NCBI GenBank assembly: GCA_031552535.1
Contig: JAVBMJ010000087.1
Location: 1 to 38,181, forward strand
Length of the DNA stretch: 38,181 bases
From: JAVBMJ01 sp031552535
GTDB lineage: Bacteria; Bacteroidota; Bacteroidia; Bacteroidales; Rikenellaceae
Direction of reading: 5' to 3'
Position numbers and translations under genes: made by a program. This document shows, one piece after another, positions 15,895 to 22,655 of the stretch. The notes below the pieces were generated by a model. That model was given only the letters and a program-made list of their open reading frames with translations. It did not search any database and was not told where the DNA came from. The first letter of the stretch is position 1, and each line of letters starts with the position of its first letter.

Positions 15895-17409
15895 ATGATG
15901 GATTCTGAGTACGATATAGTGGTGATAGGCAGTGGCCTTGGTGGGCTCACATGCGGGTATATCCTTGCAAGGAACGGCTATAAGGTGGCCATTCTGGAGC
16001 AGGGATCGCAGATCGGGGGGTGTTTGCAGACGTTCGCACGCCGCGGGGTTAAGTTCGAAACGGGAGTCCACTACATCGGTAGCATGAACTCCGGTGAGGT
16101 GTTGGATACATTCTTCAACTACTTCTCGCTCTTCCCCGGTATCGAGGTTTCGCCGCTGGACGCCGATGGGTTCGACGTGATTTCATTCTGCGGCGAACGC
16201 TTTAACTATGCCTCGGGGCACGAAAATTTCATAGATACCCTTTCGCAACAGTTTCCTGCCGAACGAGACAATATCGCGCAATATGTCCGCCGGATCAGCG
16301 ATATCGCCCGCAGCTCCCCCTTCATATCGCTCGATGCGACCTCAGGAGGGTATGCCGGTCTTGCGGGGGCTATCCCCGATTACGAGTCGACAGGCGCCGC
16401 CGAATTCATAGCGTCGGCTACAGATAATATTACGTTACGCAACGTGCTGGCTGGCACCGTTCCGTTGTATGCCGGGATCGAGGATAAGACGCCGCTCTAT
16501 ATCCACGCGCTGATCAACGACTCGAACCTCTCCGGGGCGTGCCGCATTGTGGGTGGCAGCGATCAGATAGCCTTGTCGCTCGCCCGTTCGATCCAGCGCT
16601 TCGGGGGCGGGGTGTTCACTTCGAGCCGGGTAGTGCACATCGACTGCGACTCTCGCGGTGCACGGGGCGTTACCCTTGCCGACGGCACAAGGGTAGGGGC
16701 ACGTTATGTAATCTCCGGCGCCCATCCCCAGCGCACACTCGATATGATATCTTCGCCGCTCATACGGCCAGTTTACCGCCAGAGGATATGCAATCTCGAC
16801 CATTCTATTTCTAATTTTACGGTCTATTTGCGTTTCAGGGAGAATGCGGTGAGGTATATGAACCATAATTTTTACCACTACACCACCCCGAATGTCTGGG
16901 GAGGCGAAAATTACAGTGAGGCCGATTGGCCCCACAACTATATCTACCTGCATCTTTGCCCACCGGAGCGGTCCGGATACGCCCGCGCGGCAGAGATCGT
17001 ATCTTACATGCGCTTCGACGAGACGGCACGTTGGGCCGCCCTTCCTATAGGACACCGCGGAGAGGGTTACGAGGAGTTCAAGCGACGCAAGGCCGAAAAA
17101 TTGTTGTCGCTGGTCGAGGAGCAGTTCCCGGGTACGCTGGCGGGAGTGGAGTCGTACTACACATCCTCGCCGCTGACCTACCTCGACTACACCGGTACGA
17201 AACAGGGCTCTATGTACGGGGTGTTGCGCGATAAGAACGACCCTGTCAGGTCACGGATATCGCACCGCACCAAGATACCTAATCTTCTGCTTACCGGCCA
17301 AAATATCAATGCCCACGGAATCCTGGGGGTGATCGTGGGATCGTTGATAACGTGCTCGGATCTGGTGGGAGGCGAATATCTGATGCGTCAGATTGCCGGC
17401 AAGCTGTGA
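15895..17409 (+). CDS. CrtI-like NAD(P)/FAD-dependent oxidoreductase
   Basis: A 504-residue flavoprotein of the phytoene desaturase/all-trans-retinol 13,14-reductase family. The N-terminal FAD dinucleotide-binding motif is DIVVIGSGLGGLTCGYILARN (Gly12, Gly14, Gly17) followed by VAILEQGSQIGGC. The family's C-terminal FAD contact appears as NLLLTGQNINAHGILGVIVGS (about 460-480). Family members saturate, desaturate or isomerise polyene chains, so the substrate here is likely a hydrophobic acyl or polyene chain. It follows the exporter fusion by 39 bp and is probably the third gene of that operon. The start may be the ATG at 15895 or at 15898. No terminator hairpin was recognised directly after the stop. 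Confidence 0.88.
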   Translation: MMDSEYDIVVIGSGLGGLTCGYILARNGYKVAILEQGSQIGGCLQTFARRGVKFETGVHYIGSMNSGEVLDTFFNYFSLFPGIEVSPLDADGFDVISFCGERFNYASGHENFIDTLSQQFPAERDNIAQYVRRISDIARSSPFISLDATSGGYAGLAGAIPDYESTGAAEFIASATDNITLRNVLAGTVPLYAGIEDKTPLYIHALINDSNLSGACRIVGGSDQIALSLARSIQRFGGGVFTSSRVVHIDCDSRGARGVTLADGTRVGARYVISGAHPQRTLDMISSPLIRPVYRQRICNLDHSISNFTVYLRFRENAVRYMNHNFYHYTTPNVWGGENYSEADWPHNYIYLHLCPPERSGYARAAEIVSYMRFDETARWAALPIGHRGEGYEEFKRRKAEKLLSLVEEQFPGTLAGVESYYTSSPLTYLDYTGTKQGSMYGVLRDKNDPVRSRISHRTKIPNLLLTGQNINAHGILGVIVGSLITCSDLVGGEYLMRQIAGKL

Positions 17410-17681
17410 GCGCAGGATAAACAAGACCGCTTCTTAATTGGCATTAATATTAAAATACCCATTATGCATTTAAGTAATATCGAATATTTATTTAGCCATT
17501 TTATTTTTTCTCCACCGGCATCTTTTTCACACCTCTTCCTCGGTTTAGCCCGCTAAACCTTCGGAAGCGACGCAAAAAATCTACCGGAGATAAAAAACAA
17601 AATACGGATAAATAAATCTCCTCTATTACTTATAAAAACGAGGCATTAAAGTCTCATTCGTATGAAAATCAGTTCTGCTTT
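17410..17681. other. AT-rich spacer with a small palindrome
   Basis: There is no ORF of note. The composition is clearly more AT-rich than the flanking genes. GGTTTAGC-CC-GCTAAACC (17542-17559) is a perfect 8-bp inverted repeat without a T-tract. The spacer then runs into a partial copy of repeat family C. Confidence 0.6.
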
Positions 17682-17823
17682 GCAAAGCTGTCGGCCCGCA
17701 GCCACCCGGCGCGGAGTGCCGAATATCTCGCTCTGGCTGCGATCCGAAACCATAATGCAAGCATATGCCTTTGTACCAAACGTTTGCAGAATGAACCTCG
17801 TCGCATTCTAAATGCACAACGGG
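17682..17823 (+). repeat. Repeat family C, partial copy 2
   Basis: The first 41 bases (17682-17722) match 35962-35922 on the opposite strand with one difference (GCAAAGCTGTCGGCCCGCAG and onward). Later blocks CTGGCTGC-ATCCGA and ATTCTAAATGCACAACGGG (17805-17823) also recur in the same order. The interior has diverged and the left terminal repeat is missing. It lies directly before the radical SAM gene, and its end overlaps an upstream in-frame ATG (17812). Confidence 0.75.
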
Positions 17824-17847
17824 CTAAAAATATATAACACTATCGAT

Positions 17848-19125
17848 ATGAAACTTAAACTGATCTATCCGCGTTGGAGCAAGCTCAAAGGCCAGACCAC
17901 ATTCAACCTGCCACCGCACGGTCCGGTGGCATTTGCTGCGGCGCTGCCCGAAGATGTGGAGGTGTCGTTCACCGACGAAAACGTGGAAGAGGTGGACTTC
18001 GACCAGGATTGCGACCTGGTGGCTATATCCATGATGATCAGCACCCAGGTCAAACGAGGGTGGCAGATCGCCGACGAATTCCGCGGGCGCGGCAAACAGG
18101 TGATGTTCGGTGGAATATCGACGATGCTCCACGCCGAGGAGACGATGAAACATGCCGATTCGATATTTCTGGGCGAGGCCGAAGGACGCATGGAGGCTGT
18201 TATTGCGGATTTAAGGAGGGGAGCACTCAAACAGGTGTATAACTATATGGGAAACCACCCGCCTATAGAGTCGGTGGGACCCGCCCGCCGCGACCTCTAC
18301 AAACGCGAGCTTTATAATCACAAGGGGGTGCAGATGGTCGACCTGTTCCATGCCTCGCGCGGGTGCCGGTTCAGTTGTTACCCTTGTGCGGTTTCTTACC
18401 TGGGTGGACGGGTGTTCCGTCCCCGGCCGATAGACAAGGTGGTGGAGGAACTCTCCTCGATAGACAACAATCGCCTGTTTATAGTCGACAACTCGCTGGC
18501 ACAGAACAAGGAATGGGAGATGGAGCTCTTCCGCGAAATGATCCCGTTCAAAAAGAAGTGGATCAGCCACACGATAGAAGACGATCCCAAGGTGCTCGAC
18601 CTGGCGGCACAGGCCGGGGCGTGGTATGTCTACCAGGCTGTTTACGATACCTCGGATTACATCCGTGAGCGCATCAAACGTTATCACGACTATGGCATAG
18701 GAGTCGAAGGCACCATCCTGCTCGGACTCGACAACCAGTCGGAAGACGATATCAAACGCCTCATAGATTTCCTGCTTGACATCGACCTCGACCTGGCTGA
18801 GTTTACCGTCATGACTCCTTTTCCCCACACCAAGGGCTATGACGACCTGTTGCGCGAGGGACGCATATTCGACTTCGACTGGGATCACTACAATGCCGGA
18901 CAGGTCGTCTTCCACCCGCGGCAGATGTCTGCCGACCGGCTGCAGGAACTTTACGACTATGCATGGTCGTCGTTCTACGCCGATGAGTCGCAGGAGTCGA
19001 AGATGATGCGGCTATTTACCAGTGTCGTCATGCGCGAAATGGAAGACGGAACATACCGCCCGCGAGACCGCCGCCTGGCTAACAGGTCGTTCGGCCAGGA
19101 TGTTACACGGAATATTGTGAAATAA
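17848..19125 (+). CDS. B12-binding domain radical SAM enzyme
   Basis: A 425-residue protein. The N-terminal ~140 residues look like a cobalamin-binding domain (FTDENVEEVDFDQDCDLVAI, VMFGGISTMLHAEE, DSIFLGEAEG), lacking the classic DxHxxG as usual for class B radical SAM proteins. The radical SAM barrel follows with the cluster motif Cys173-x3-Cys177-x2-Cys180 (GCRFSCYPC), where GCRF-CYPC resembles the BchE/HpnP/HpnJ style. Such enzymes use S-adenosylmethionine with or without cobalamin for methylation, cyclisation or oxidation of unactivated carbons, often in lipid or pigment pathways. The ATG at 17848 is chosen because the upstream ATG at 17812 lies in repeat C. It stands alone after the lipid operon; a shared pathway is possible but unproven. 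A strong terminator follows at 19204. Confidence 0.85.
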   Translation: MKLKLIYPRWSKLKGQTTFNLPPHGPVAFAAALPEDVEVSFTDENVEEVDFDQDCDLVAISMMISTQVKRGWQIADEFRGRGKQVMFGGISTMLHAEETMKHADSIFLGEAEGRMEAVIADLRRGALKQVYNYMGNHPPIESVGPARRDLYKRELYNHKGVQMVDLFHASRGCRFSCYPCAVSYLGGRVFRPRPIDKVVEELSSIDNNRLFIVDNSLAQNKEWEMELFREMIPFKKKWISHTIEDDPKVLDLAAQAGAWYVYQAVYDTSDYIRERIKRYHDYGIGVEGTILLGLDNQSEDDIKRLIDFLLDIDLDLAEFTVMTPFPHTKGYDDLLREGRIFDFDWDHYNAGQVVFHPRQMSADRLQELYDYAWSSFYADESQESKMMRLFTSVVMREMEDGTYRPRDRRLANRSFGQDVTRNIVK

Positions 19126-19203
19126 CTGGCATAAAAACTTCTTGATGAGCGAAGAAGTGCGACAGTAAGACCAGTCTATAAGTAAGATAAAGGAGGTATA
19201 ACA

Positions 19204-19235
19204 ATACAGGGCGCCAATTTATTGGCGCCCTGTAT
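19204..19235. terminator. Bidirectional terminator between the radical SAM gene and tsf
   Basis: ATACAGGGCGCCAA-TTTA-TTGGCGCCCTGTAT is a perfect 14-bp stem with a tetraloop. The convergent genes end 78 bp (radical SAM) and 47 bp (tsf) away. The minus-strand tail TTGTTAT is mildly U-rich, so it serves tsf best. Confidence 0.85.
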
Positions 19236-19282
19236 CATAATGGTCTTCCCTCAGGGGGAGACGGTAGGTTGCTCCGCTGAAC

Positions 19283-20101
19283 TTAGTCGTTCAACGAGAA
19301 ACGTTTGTAAGCCACTACTGTAGCGTCTTTAACCGCGGCACGGATATACTGGTCCACAGTGAGCTTGTTGTTCTTAACCAAAGCCTGGTTCAACAATGTG
19401 CTTTCCTGTAGGAACTTACGGACTTTGCCTTCTGCGATTTTGTCGAGCATGGCCTCCGGTTTGCCTTCCAGGCGAGCCTGCTCGCGACCGATCTGGCGCT
19501 CCTTTTCGATAACATCTGCCGGACAATCGGCCTCGCTGATCGACACCGGAGCCATAGCCGCAGCCTGCATAGCCACATCCTTGGCAACTTCTGCCGGAAC
19601 TTCCATGTTGAAGCCTACGATAGTCCCCAATTTATGGTTGATATGAACATAGGCTGCACACAACGGAGCTTCTATGCGGGCATAAAAAGGTATCTCTACC
19701 TTCTCGCCAGTCTGGCCCGACTTGTCGGTAACCATTTCAGCCACAGTCTGCCCTCCGGCTTTGGTCGCCATAAGTGCATCGAGGTCGGCCACATCATTGG
19801 CTACCGCAACATCCAGCATGGCGTTGGCCGTTGCCGAGAACTCAGCGTTCTTCGCAACGAAGTCGGTTTCGCAGGCCAGGCAAAGCAGGTAAGCCTTCTG
19901 ACCTACGATCTTTGCCACCACAACACCCTCGGTAGCAGTACGGTCTGCACGCTTGTTGGCTATCATTTTGCCTTTTTCGCGAATGATCTCCTGGGCGCGG
20001 CCAAAATCACCTTCCGCCTCGATAAGCGCATTTTTGCAATCCATCATGCCCGCTCCGGTCATCTTGCGCAGAGTGGCAACATCTGTTGCTTTGATTTCCA
20101 T
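19283..20101 (-). CDS. tsf: Translation elongation factor Ts
   Basis: The 272-residue guanine nucleotide exchange factor for EF-Tu. The N-terminal UBA-like domain (VATLRKMTGAGMMDCKNALIEAEGD) and the conserved TDFVAKN at about 80-86 are diagnostic. Dimerisation and core segments follow, with EEAR-like IGREQARLEGKPEAMLDKIAEG near 205-225 and the C-terminal FLQESTLLNQ. Length is usual. It is the last gene of the rplM-rpsI-rpsB-tsf cluster. A 190-bp gap containing a hairpin repeat element separates it from rpsB, where many bacteria have only tens of bases. Confidence 0.97.
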   Translation of the reverse strand: MEIKATDVATLRKMTGAGMMDCKNALIEAEGDFGRAQEIIREKGKMIANKRADRTATEGVVVAKIVGQKAYLLCLACETDFVAKNAEFSATANAMLDVAVANDVADLDALMATKAGGQTVAEMVTDKSGQTGEKVEIPFYARIEAPLCAAYVHINHKLGTIVGFNMEVPAEVAKDVAMQAAAMAPVSISEADCPADVIEKERQIGREQARLEGKPEAMLDKIAEGKVRKFLQESTLLNQALVKNNKLTVDQYIRAAVKDATVVAYKRFSLND

Positions 20102-20102
20102 A

Positions 20103-20273
20103 TTAAGAAACTGTTTAAACTTTATTCATCAAAATTCTTACGGACTCTTACGGGCGCTTTTTTGCGCCACACTCGTTACACAGAGCACCGCTATGCGCCT
20201 CGTGCGGCGCAAAAAAATCATCCCGAAACTGCCCGTAATATTTTTTTGAAAATAAAATCTAAACAGTTTCTAA
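20103..20273 (-). repeat. Repeat family A, copy 1, between rpsB and tsf
   Basis: The element is one long imperfect hairpin. Its ends are roughly 40-bp inverted repeats (TTAAGAAACTGTTTA at the left, TAAACAGTTTCTAA at the right), followed inwards by AT-rich arms, TTTTTTGCGCC/GGCGCAAAAAA inner arms, and a core read on the minus strand as GAGGCGCATAGCGGTG then CTCTGTGTAACGAG. The same core recurs at 35.6 and 36.1 kb. It starts two bases from the tsf start codon, so it forms the entire 5' leader of tsf in the rpsB-tsf transcript. Confidence 0.75.
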
Positions 20274-20291
20274 ATCACCTTTCGTAATTTT

Positions 20292-21152
20292 TTATTCTTC
20301 AGCCGTAGCAGCAGCTTCCGTAGCAGGCTCTGCGGTCTCTTCGACTTTCACAGCCTTGGGAGCACGTCCTTCGCCCTGATCGGCTTTCACAGCCCTTTTG
20401 GTGCGCGGCCTTGCATCCTTCTCTTCGTGGGCGGGAGCCTCGTCGGCTTCCTTCTCCTTTTCGAGTTTGCGCTCCGTGAGGCCCTCGGCAATAGCCTTGG
20501 TCACAACTTCGAGAATCAACGCGATAGACTTCGTGGCGTCGTCGTTTGCAGGTATAACGTAATCAATGTCGGTTGGATCGCAACAAGTATCTACCATTGC
20601 AAAGACGGGGATATTAAGCCTCTTGGCCTCTTTCACCGCGTTGGACTCTTTCTGCACGTCCACAACGAAAAGCGCTGCGGGAAGGCGGGTAAGGTCGGAT
20701 ATCGAACCGAGGTTCTTCTCCAATTTAGCCCTCTGGCGGCTGATCTGGAGTTTCTCCCTCTTTGAAAAATTGTCGTAAGTGCCGTCGGTGGTCATCTTGT
20801 CGATGGTCGCCATCTTCTTAACGGCTTTACGTATCGTGGGGAAGTTGGTAAGCATGCCGCCCGGCCAACGTTCTGTGACGTATGGCATATTTACAGGAGC
20901 GACCAGCTCTGCCACAACATCCTTGGCTTGCTTTTTCGTGGCTACGAACAGCACGCGGCGTCCGCTCTTCACGATCTGCTTCAGGGCTGCTGAGGCTTCA
21001 TCGAGTTTCACAACGGTTTTGTGAAGGTCGATGATGTGGATCCCGTTCTTCTCCATAAAGATATAGGGAGCCATTTTGGGATTCCATTTTCTCTTGAGGT
21101 GGCCGAAGTGTACACCGGCCTCCAATAGCTGATTAAAATCTGTTCTTGACAT
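20292..21152 (-). CDS. rpsB: 30S ribosomal protein S2
   Basis: The 286-residue small-subunit protein. It shows the N-terminal LLEAGVHFGHLKRKWNPKM, the central LFVATKKQAKD, YVTERWPGGMLTN and FVVDVQKESNAVKEAKRLNIPVFAMVDT, and ends with an added ~50-residue charged tail (Lys/Glu, then Ala/Glu-rich) after about residue 235. The core is normal. The tail is low-complexity, a variable feature seen in some Bacteroidota S2 proteins. Its place before tsf is the near-universal order. It is probably co-transcribed with rpsI and rplM: the 180-bp gap upstream has no recognisable promoter. Confidence 0.98.
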   Translation of the reverse strand: MSRTDFNQLLEAGVHFGHLKRKWNPKMAPYIFMEKNGIHIIDLHKTVVKLDEASAALKQIVKSGRRVLFVATKKQAKDVVAELVAPVNMPYVTERWPGGMLTNFPTIRKAVKKMATIDKMTTDGTYDNFSKREKLQISRQRAKLEKNLGSISDLTRLPAALFVVDVQKESNAVKEAKRLNIPVFAMVDTCCDPTDIDYVIPANDDATKSIALILEVVTKAIAEGLTERKLEKEKEADEAPAHEEKDARPRTKRAVKADQGEGRAPKAVKVEETAEPATEAAATAEE

Positions 21153-21332
21153 TTTTCGAGTAATGTAACTTTCTTAATTTTAATTCTCTTTACATCAACC
21201 GCAATCGGGTAGTGTCCTCGACAGTCCCGGCGGTTTTCCGCAGGCGGGCAATCTGCAGGTAGTACGGCCTTTCGGGCCGCAGTCCGGCATATTTGTATCC
21301 TCGCCTGTGCTCCGGAAGGAACAGGGGGCCTG
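21153..21332 (-). other. rpsI-rpsB intergenic leader
   Basis: The 180-bp gap, read on the minus strand, contains a compact hairpin with arms CGGCC/GGCCG around a CGAAA loop, and further GC-rich complementary patches. No TAnnTTTG promoter is visible. It could hold an attenuator or protein-binding leader for rpsB-tsf, but I cannot name one. Confidence 0.35.
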
Positions 21333-21725
21333 TTAACGCTTGCTGAACTGGAAGCGCTTGCGTGCTCCGGGCTGCCCAGGTTTCTTACGTTCAACCTCAC
21401 GCGGGTCGCGTGTCAGAAAGCCATTCTTCTTCAGCGTGGGGCGCAACTCTGCGTCGATTTCGCAGAGAGCACGCGCAATGCCCAAGCGGGCCGCTTCGGC
21501 CTGGCCCTTGATTCCGCCGCCGTCGAGATTGATCGTGATGTCGTAGCTCTCGGTTGCATTAAGCACCAAAAGAGGCTGTTTGACGACATACTGGAAGATC
21601 TCAAGCGGGAAATAGGTTTCCAGTGGCTTGTGGTTGATCGTAATGTTACCTTTGCCGGGTTTCACGTAAACGCGCGCTACAGCGGCCTTTCTGCGTCCGA
21701 CGGTGTTTACCACTTCCATACTCAT
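21333..21725 (-). CDS. rpsI: 30S ribosomal protein S9
   Basis: A 130-residue small-subunit protein with VGRRKAAVARVYVKPGKGNITIN near the start, NLDGGGIKGQAEAARLGIARAL in the middle, and the universal C-terminal tail ending ARKRFQFSKR that reaches the P-site. Two starts are possible: ATG at 21725, which overlaps the rplM stop as TAATG, and ATG at 21719 (MEVVNTVGRRK), which matches the usual Bacteroidota N-terminus better. Translation is coupled to rplM. Confidence 0.98.
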   Translation of the reverse strand: MSMEVVNTVGRRKAAVARVYVKPGKGNITINHKPLETYFPLEIFQYVVKQPLLVLNATESYDITINLDGGGIKGQAEAARLGIARALCEIDAELRPTLKKNGFLTRDPREVERKKPGQPGARKRFQFSKR

Positions 21726-22180
21726 TACTTGATTTCGTTAAGTTTGATCTGCTTGGGGTTCTGCGCAGCATGGGGATGCTCCGAACCCGCGTAAACCTTG
21801 AGGTTCTTCATGACGGCGGCGCTGAGCCTCGTGCGGGGCATCATACCCTTCACTGCCATCTGAACAATAGCTTCGGGCTTCCTTTTCAGGAGCTCGTCAG
21901 GCGTAGCGAAGCGTTGTCCGCCCGGGTAGCCTGTGTGTCGTACGTAGACCTTGTCGGTCAACTTCTTGCCGGAGAATTTCACCTTGTCGGCGTTGATAAC
22001 GATAACATTATCGCCGCAATCGACATGGGGAGTAAAGCCCGGCTTGTTCTTGCCGCGCAGTATCTTGGCGATCTGCGATGCAAGGCGTCCCACCACCTCG
22101 CCGTTGGCGTCGATCAGCACCCAATCTTTGGATACGGTCGCTGCGTTCAGGGAGATTGTCTTGTAGCTTAGTGACTCCAC
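21725..22180 (-). CDS. rplM: 50S ribosomal protein L13
   Basis: A 151-residue large-subunit assembly protein with WVLIDANGEVVGRLASQIA, KPGFTPHVDCGDNVIVINA, YVRHTGYPGG and MVKGMMPRT-like VKGMMPRTRL. The start is taken as the GTG at 22180 (VESLSYKTIS read as MESLSYKTIS), where homologues begin; the reading frame extends further upstream but that sequence is leader RNA. It is the first gene of the ribosomal cluster, with a promoter at 22275-22268. Confidence 0.96.
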   Translation of the reverse strand: MESLSYKTISLNAATVSKDWVLIDANGEVVGRLASQIAKILRGKNKPGFTPHVDCGDNVIVINADKVKFSGKKLTDKVYVRHTGYPGGQRFATPDELLKRKPEAIVQMAVKGMMPRTRLSAAVMKNLKVYAGSEHPHAAQNPKQIKLNEIK

Positions 22181-22262
22181 TTGTTTTACGTTTAAATTAT
22201 TAATACTTGCAGGGTTTGCCCTCACGGGGTTGCCCTTCGATCCAACTCCCCACAATAAAGGG
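22181..22262 (-). promoter_or_regulatory. Structured rplM leader (possible autoregulatory L13 leader)
   Basis: The 80-nt leader between the predicted transcript start (about 22262) and the GTG contains GGGCAACCC-CGTGA-GGGCAAACCC (22235-22212). These pair as two 3-bp GC stems around a symmetric CAA/CAAA internal loop. A second CCCC/GGGG pairing precedes it. From memory, L13 leader motifs have been proposed in Bacteroidia; I could not check that this matches. Confidence 0.45.
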
Positions 22263-22267
22263 GGCTG

Positions 22268-22275
22268 CAAAGGTA
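22268..22275 (-). promoter_or_regulatory. Promoter -7 element of the rplM operon
   Basis: TACCTTTG on the minus strand fits TAnnTTTG, with the transcript start expected near 22262. The -33 region is AT-rich without a clean TTG. The same -7 octamer is used by the rRNA promoter at 37837. Confidence 0.65.
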
Positions 22276-22404
22276 CGAAATTCCCGGCGAAATAAAAAAT
22301 ATTTCCGGCGAAATATTGTATGCGCGCTGCGATTGGGGCCTGCGGACGGGCAAGGTTTTATCATTGGACGGAACAGCGGGATTTTTTAACAAAAACTTAA
22401 AACT

Positions 22405-22447
22405 AACAATCGGCAGGCTCGAAGGGGTATTTCGGTTGCCGATTGTT
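22405..22447. other. Hairpin between the divergent rplM and gdhA promoters
   Basis: AACAATCGGCA (22405-22415) and TGCCGATTGTT (22437-22447) form a perfect 11-bp stem around a 21-base loop. On the minus strand it is followed by a U-rich stretch (AGTTTTAAGTTTTTG). It lies upstream of both divergent promoters, where no gene terminator is expected. The rest of 22276-22540 contains no other feature I recognise. Confidence 0.55.
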
Positions 22448-22540
22448 GTGTCAGGGGGCAAAAAAAGTGATATCGGAAACCAAACGGAGGCGGGCGGCCC
22501 TGCGGGCGGGCTATGGTGGCATCGGCGCGGCACGGAAAAG

Positions 22541-22571
22541 TTGCCTCGCGCGGCGGCATTGTGTATCTTTG
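22541..22571 (+). promoter_or_regulatory. Promoter of gdhA
   Basis: TTG at 22541-22543, a 20-nt spacer and TATCTTTG at 22564-22571 match the Bacteroidota consensus. The transcript start is near 22578, giving a leader of about 78 nt before the ATG at 22656. Confidence 0.8.
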
Positions 22572-22655
22572 CAGGCGGATGATGGGAAGCCGGAGCGGCG
22601 CAGGATGGCGCAGACCGGCGACCAGCATCGATAAATCGCTAAACCAAACAAAGTT

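Noticed and set aside
19186..19200. AGGAGG-like ribosome-binding site between the radical SAM gene and tsf
   Set aside because: No start codon or ORF follows; it runs into the bidirectional terminator.
20103..20273. Integron attC site
   Set aside because: The folded shape and GTAAC/GTTAC bases are suggestive, but the R'/R'' core pair and cassette ORFs are missing and no integrase is nearby.
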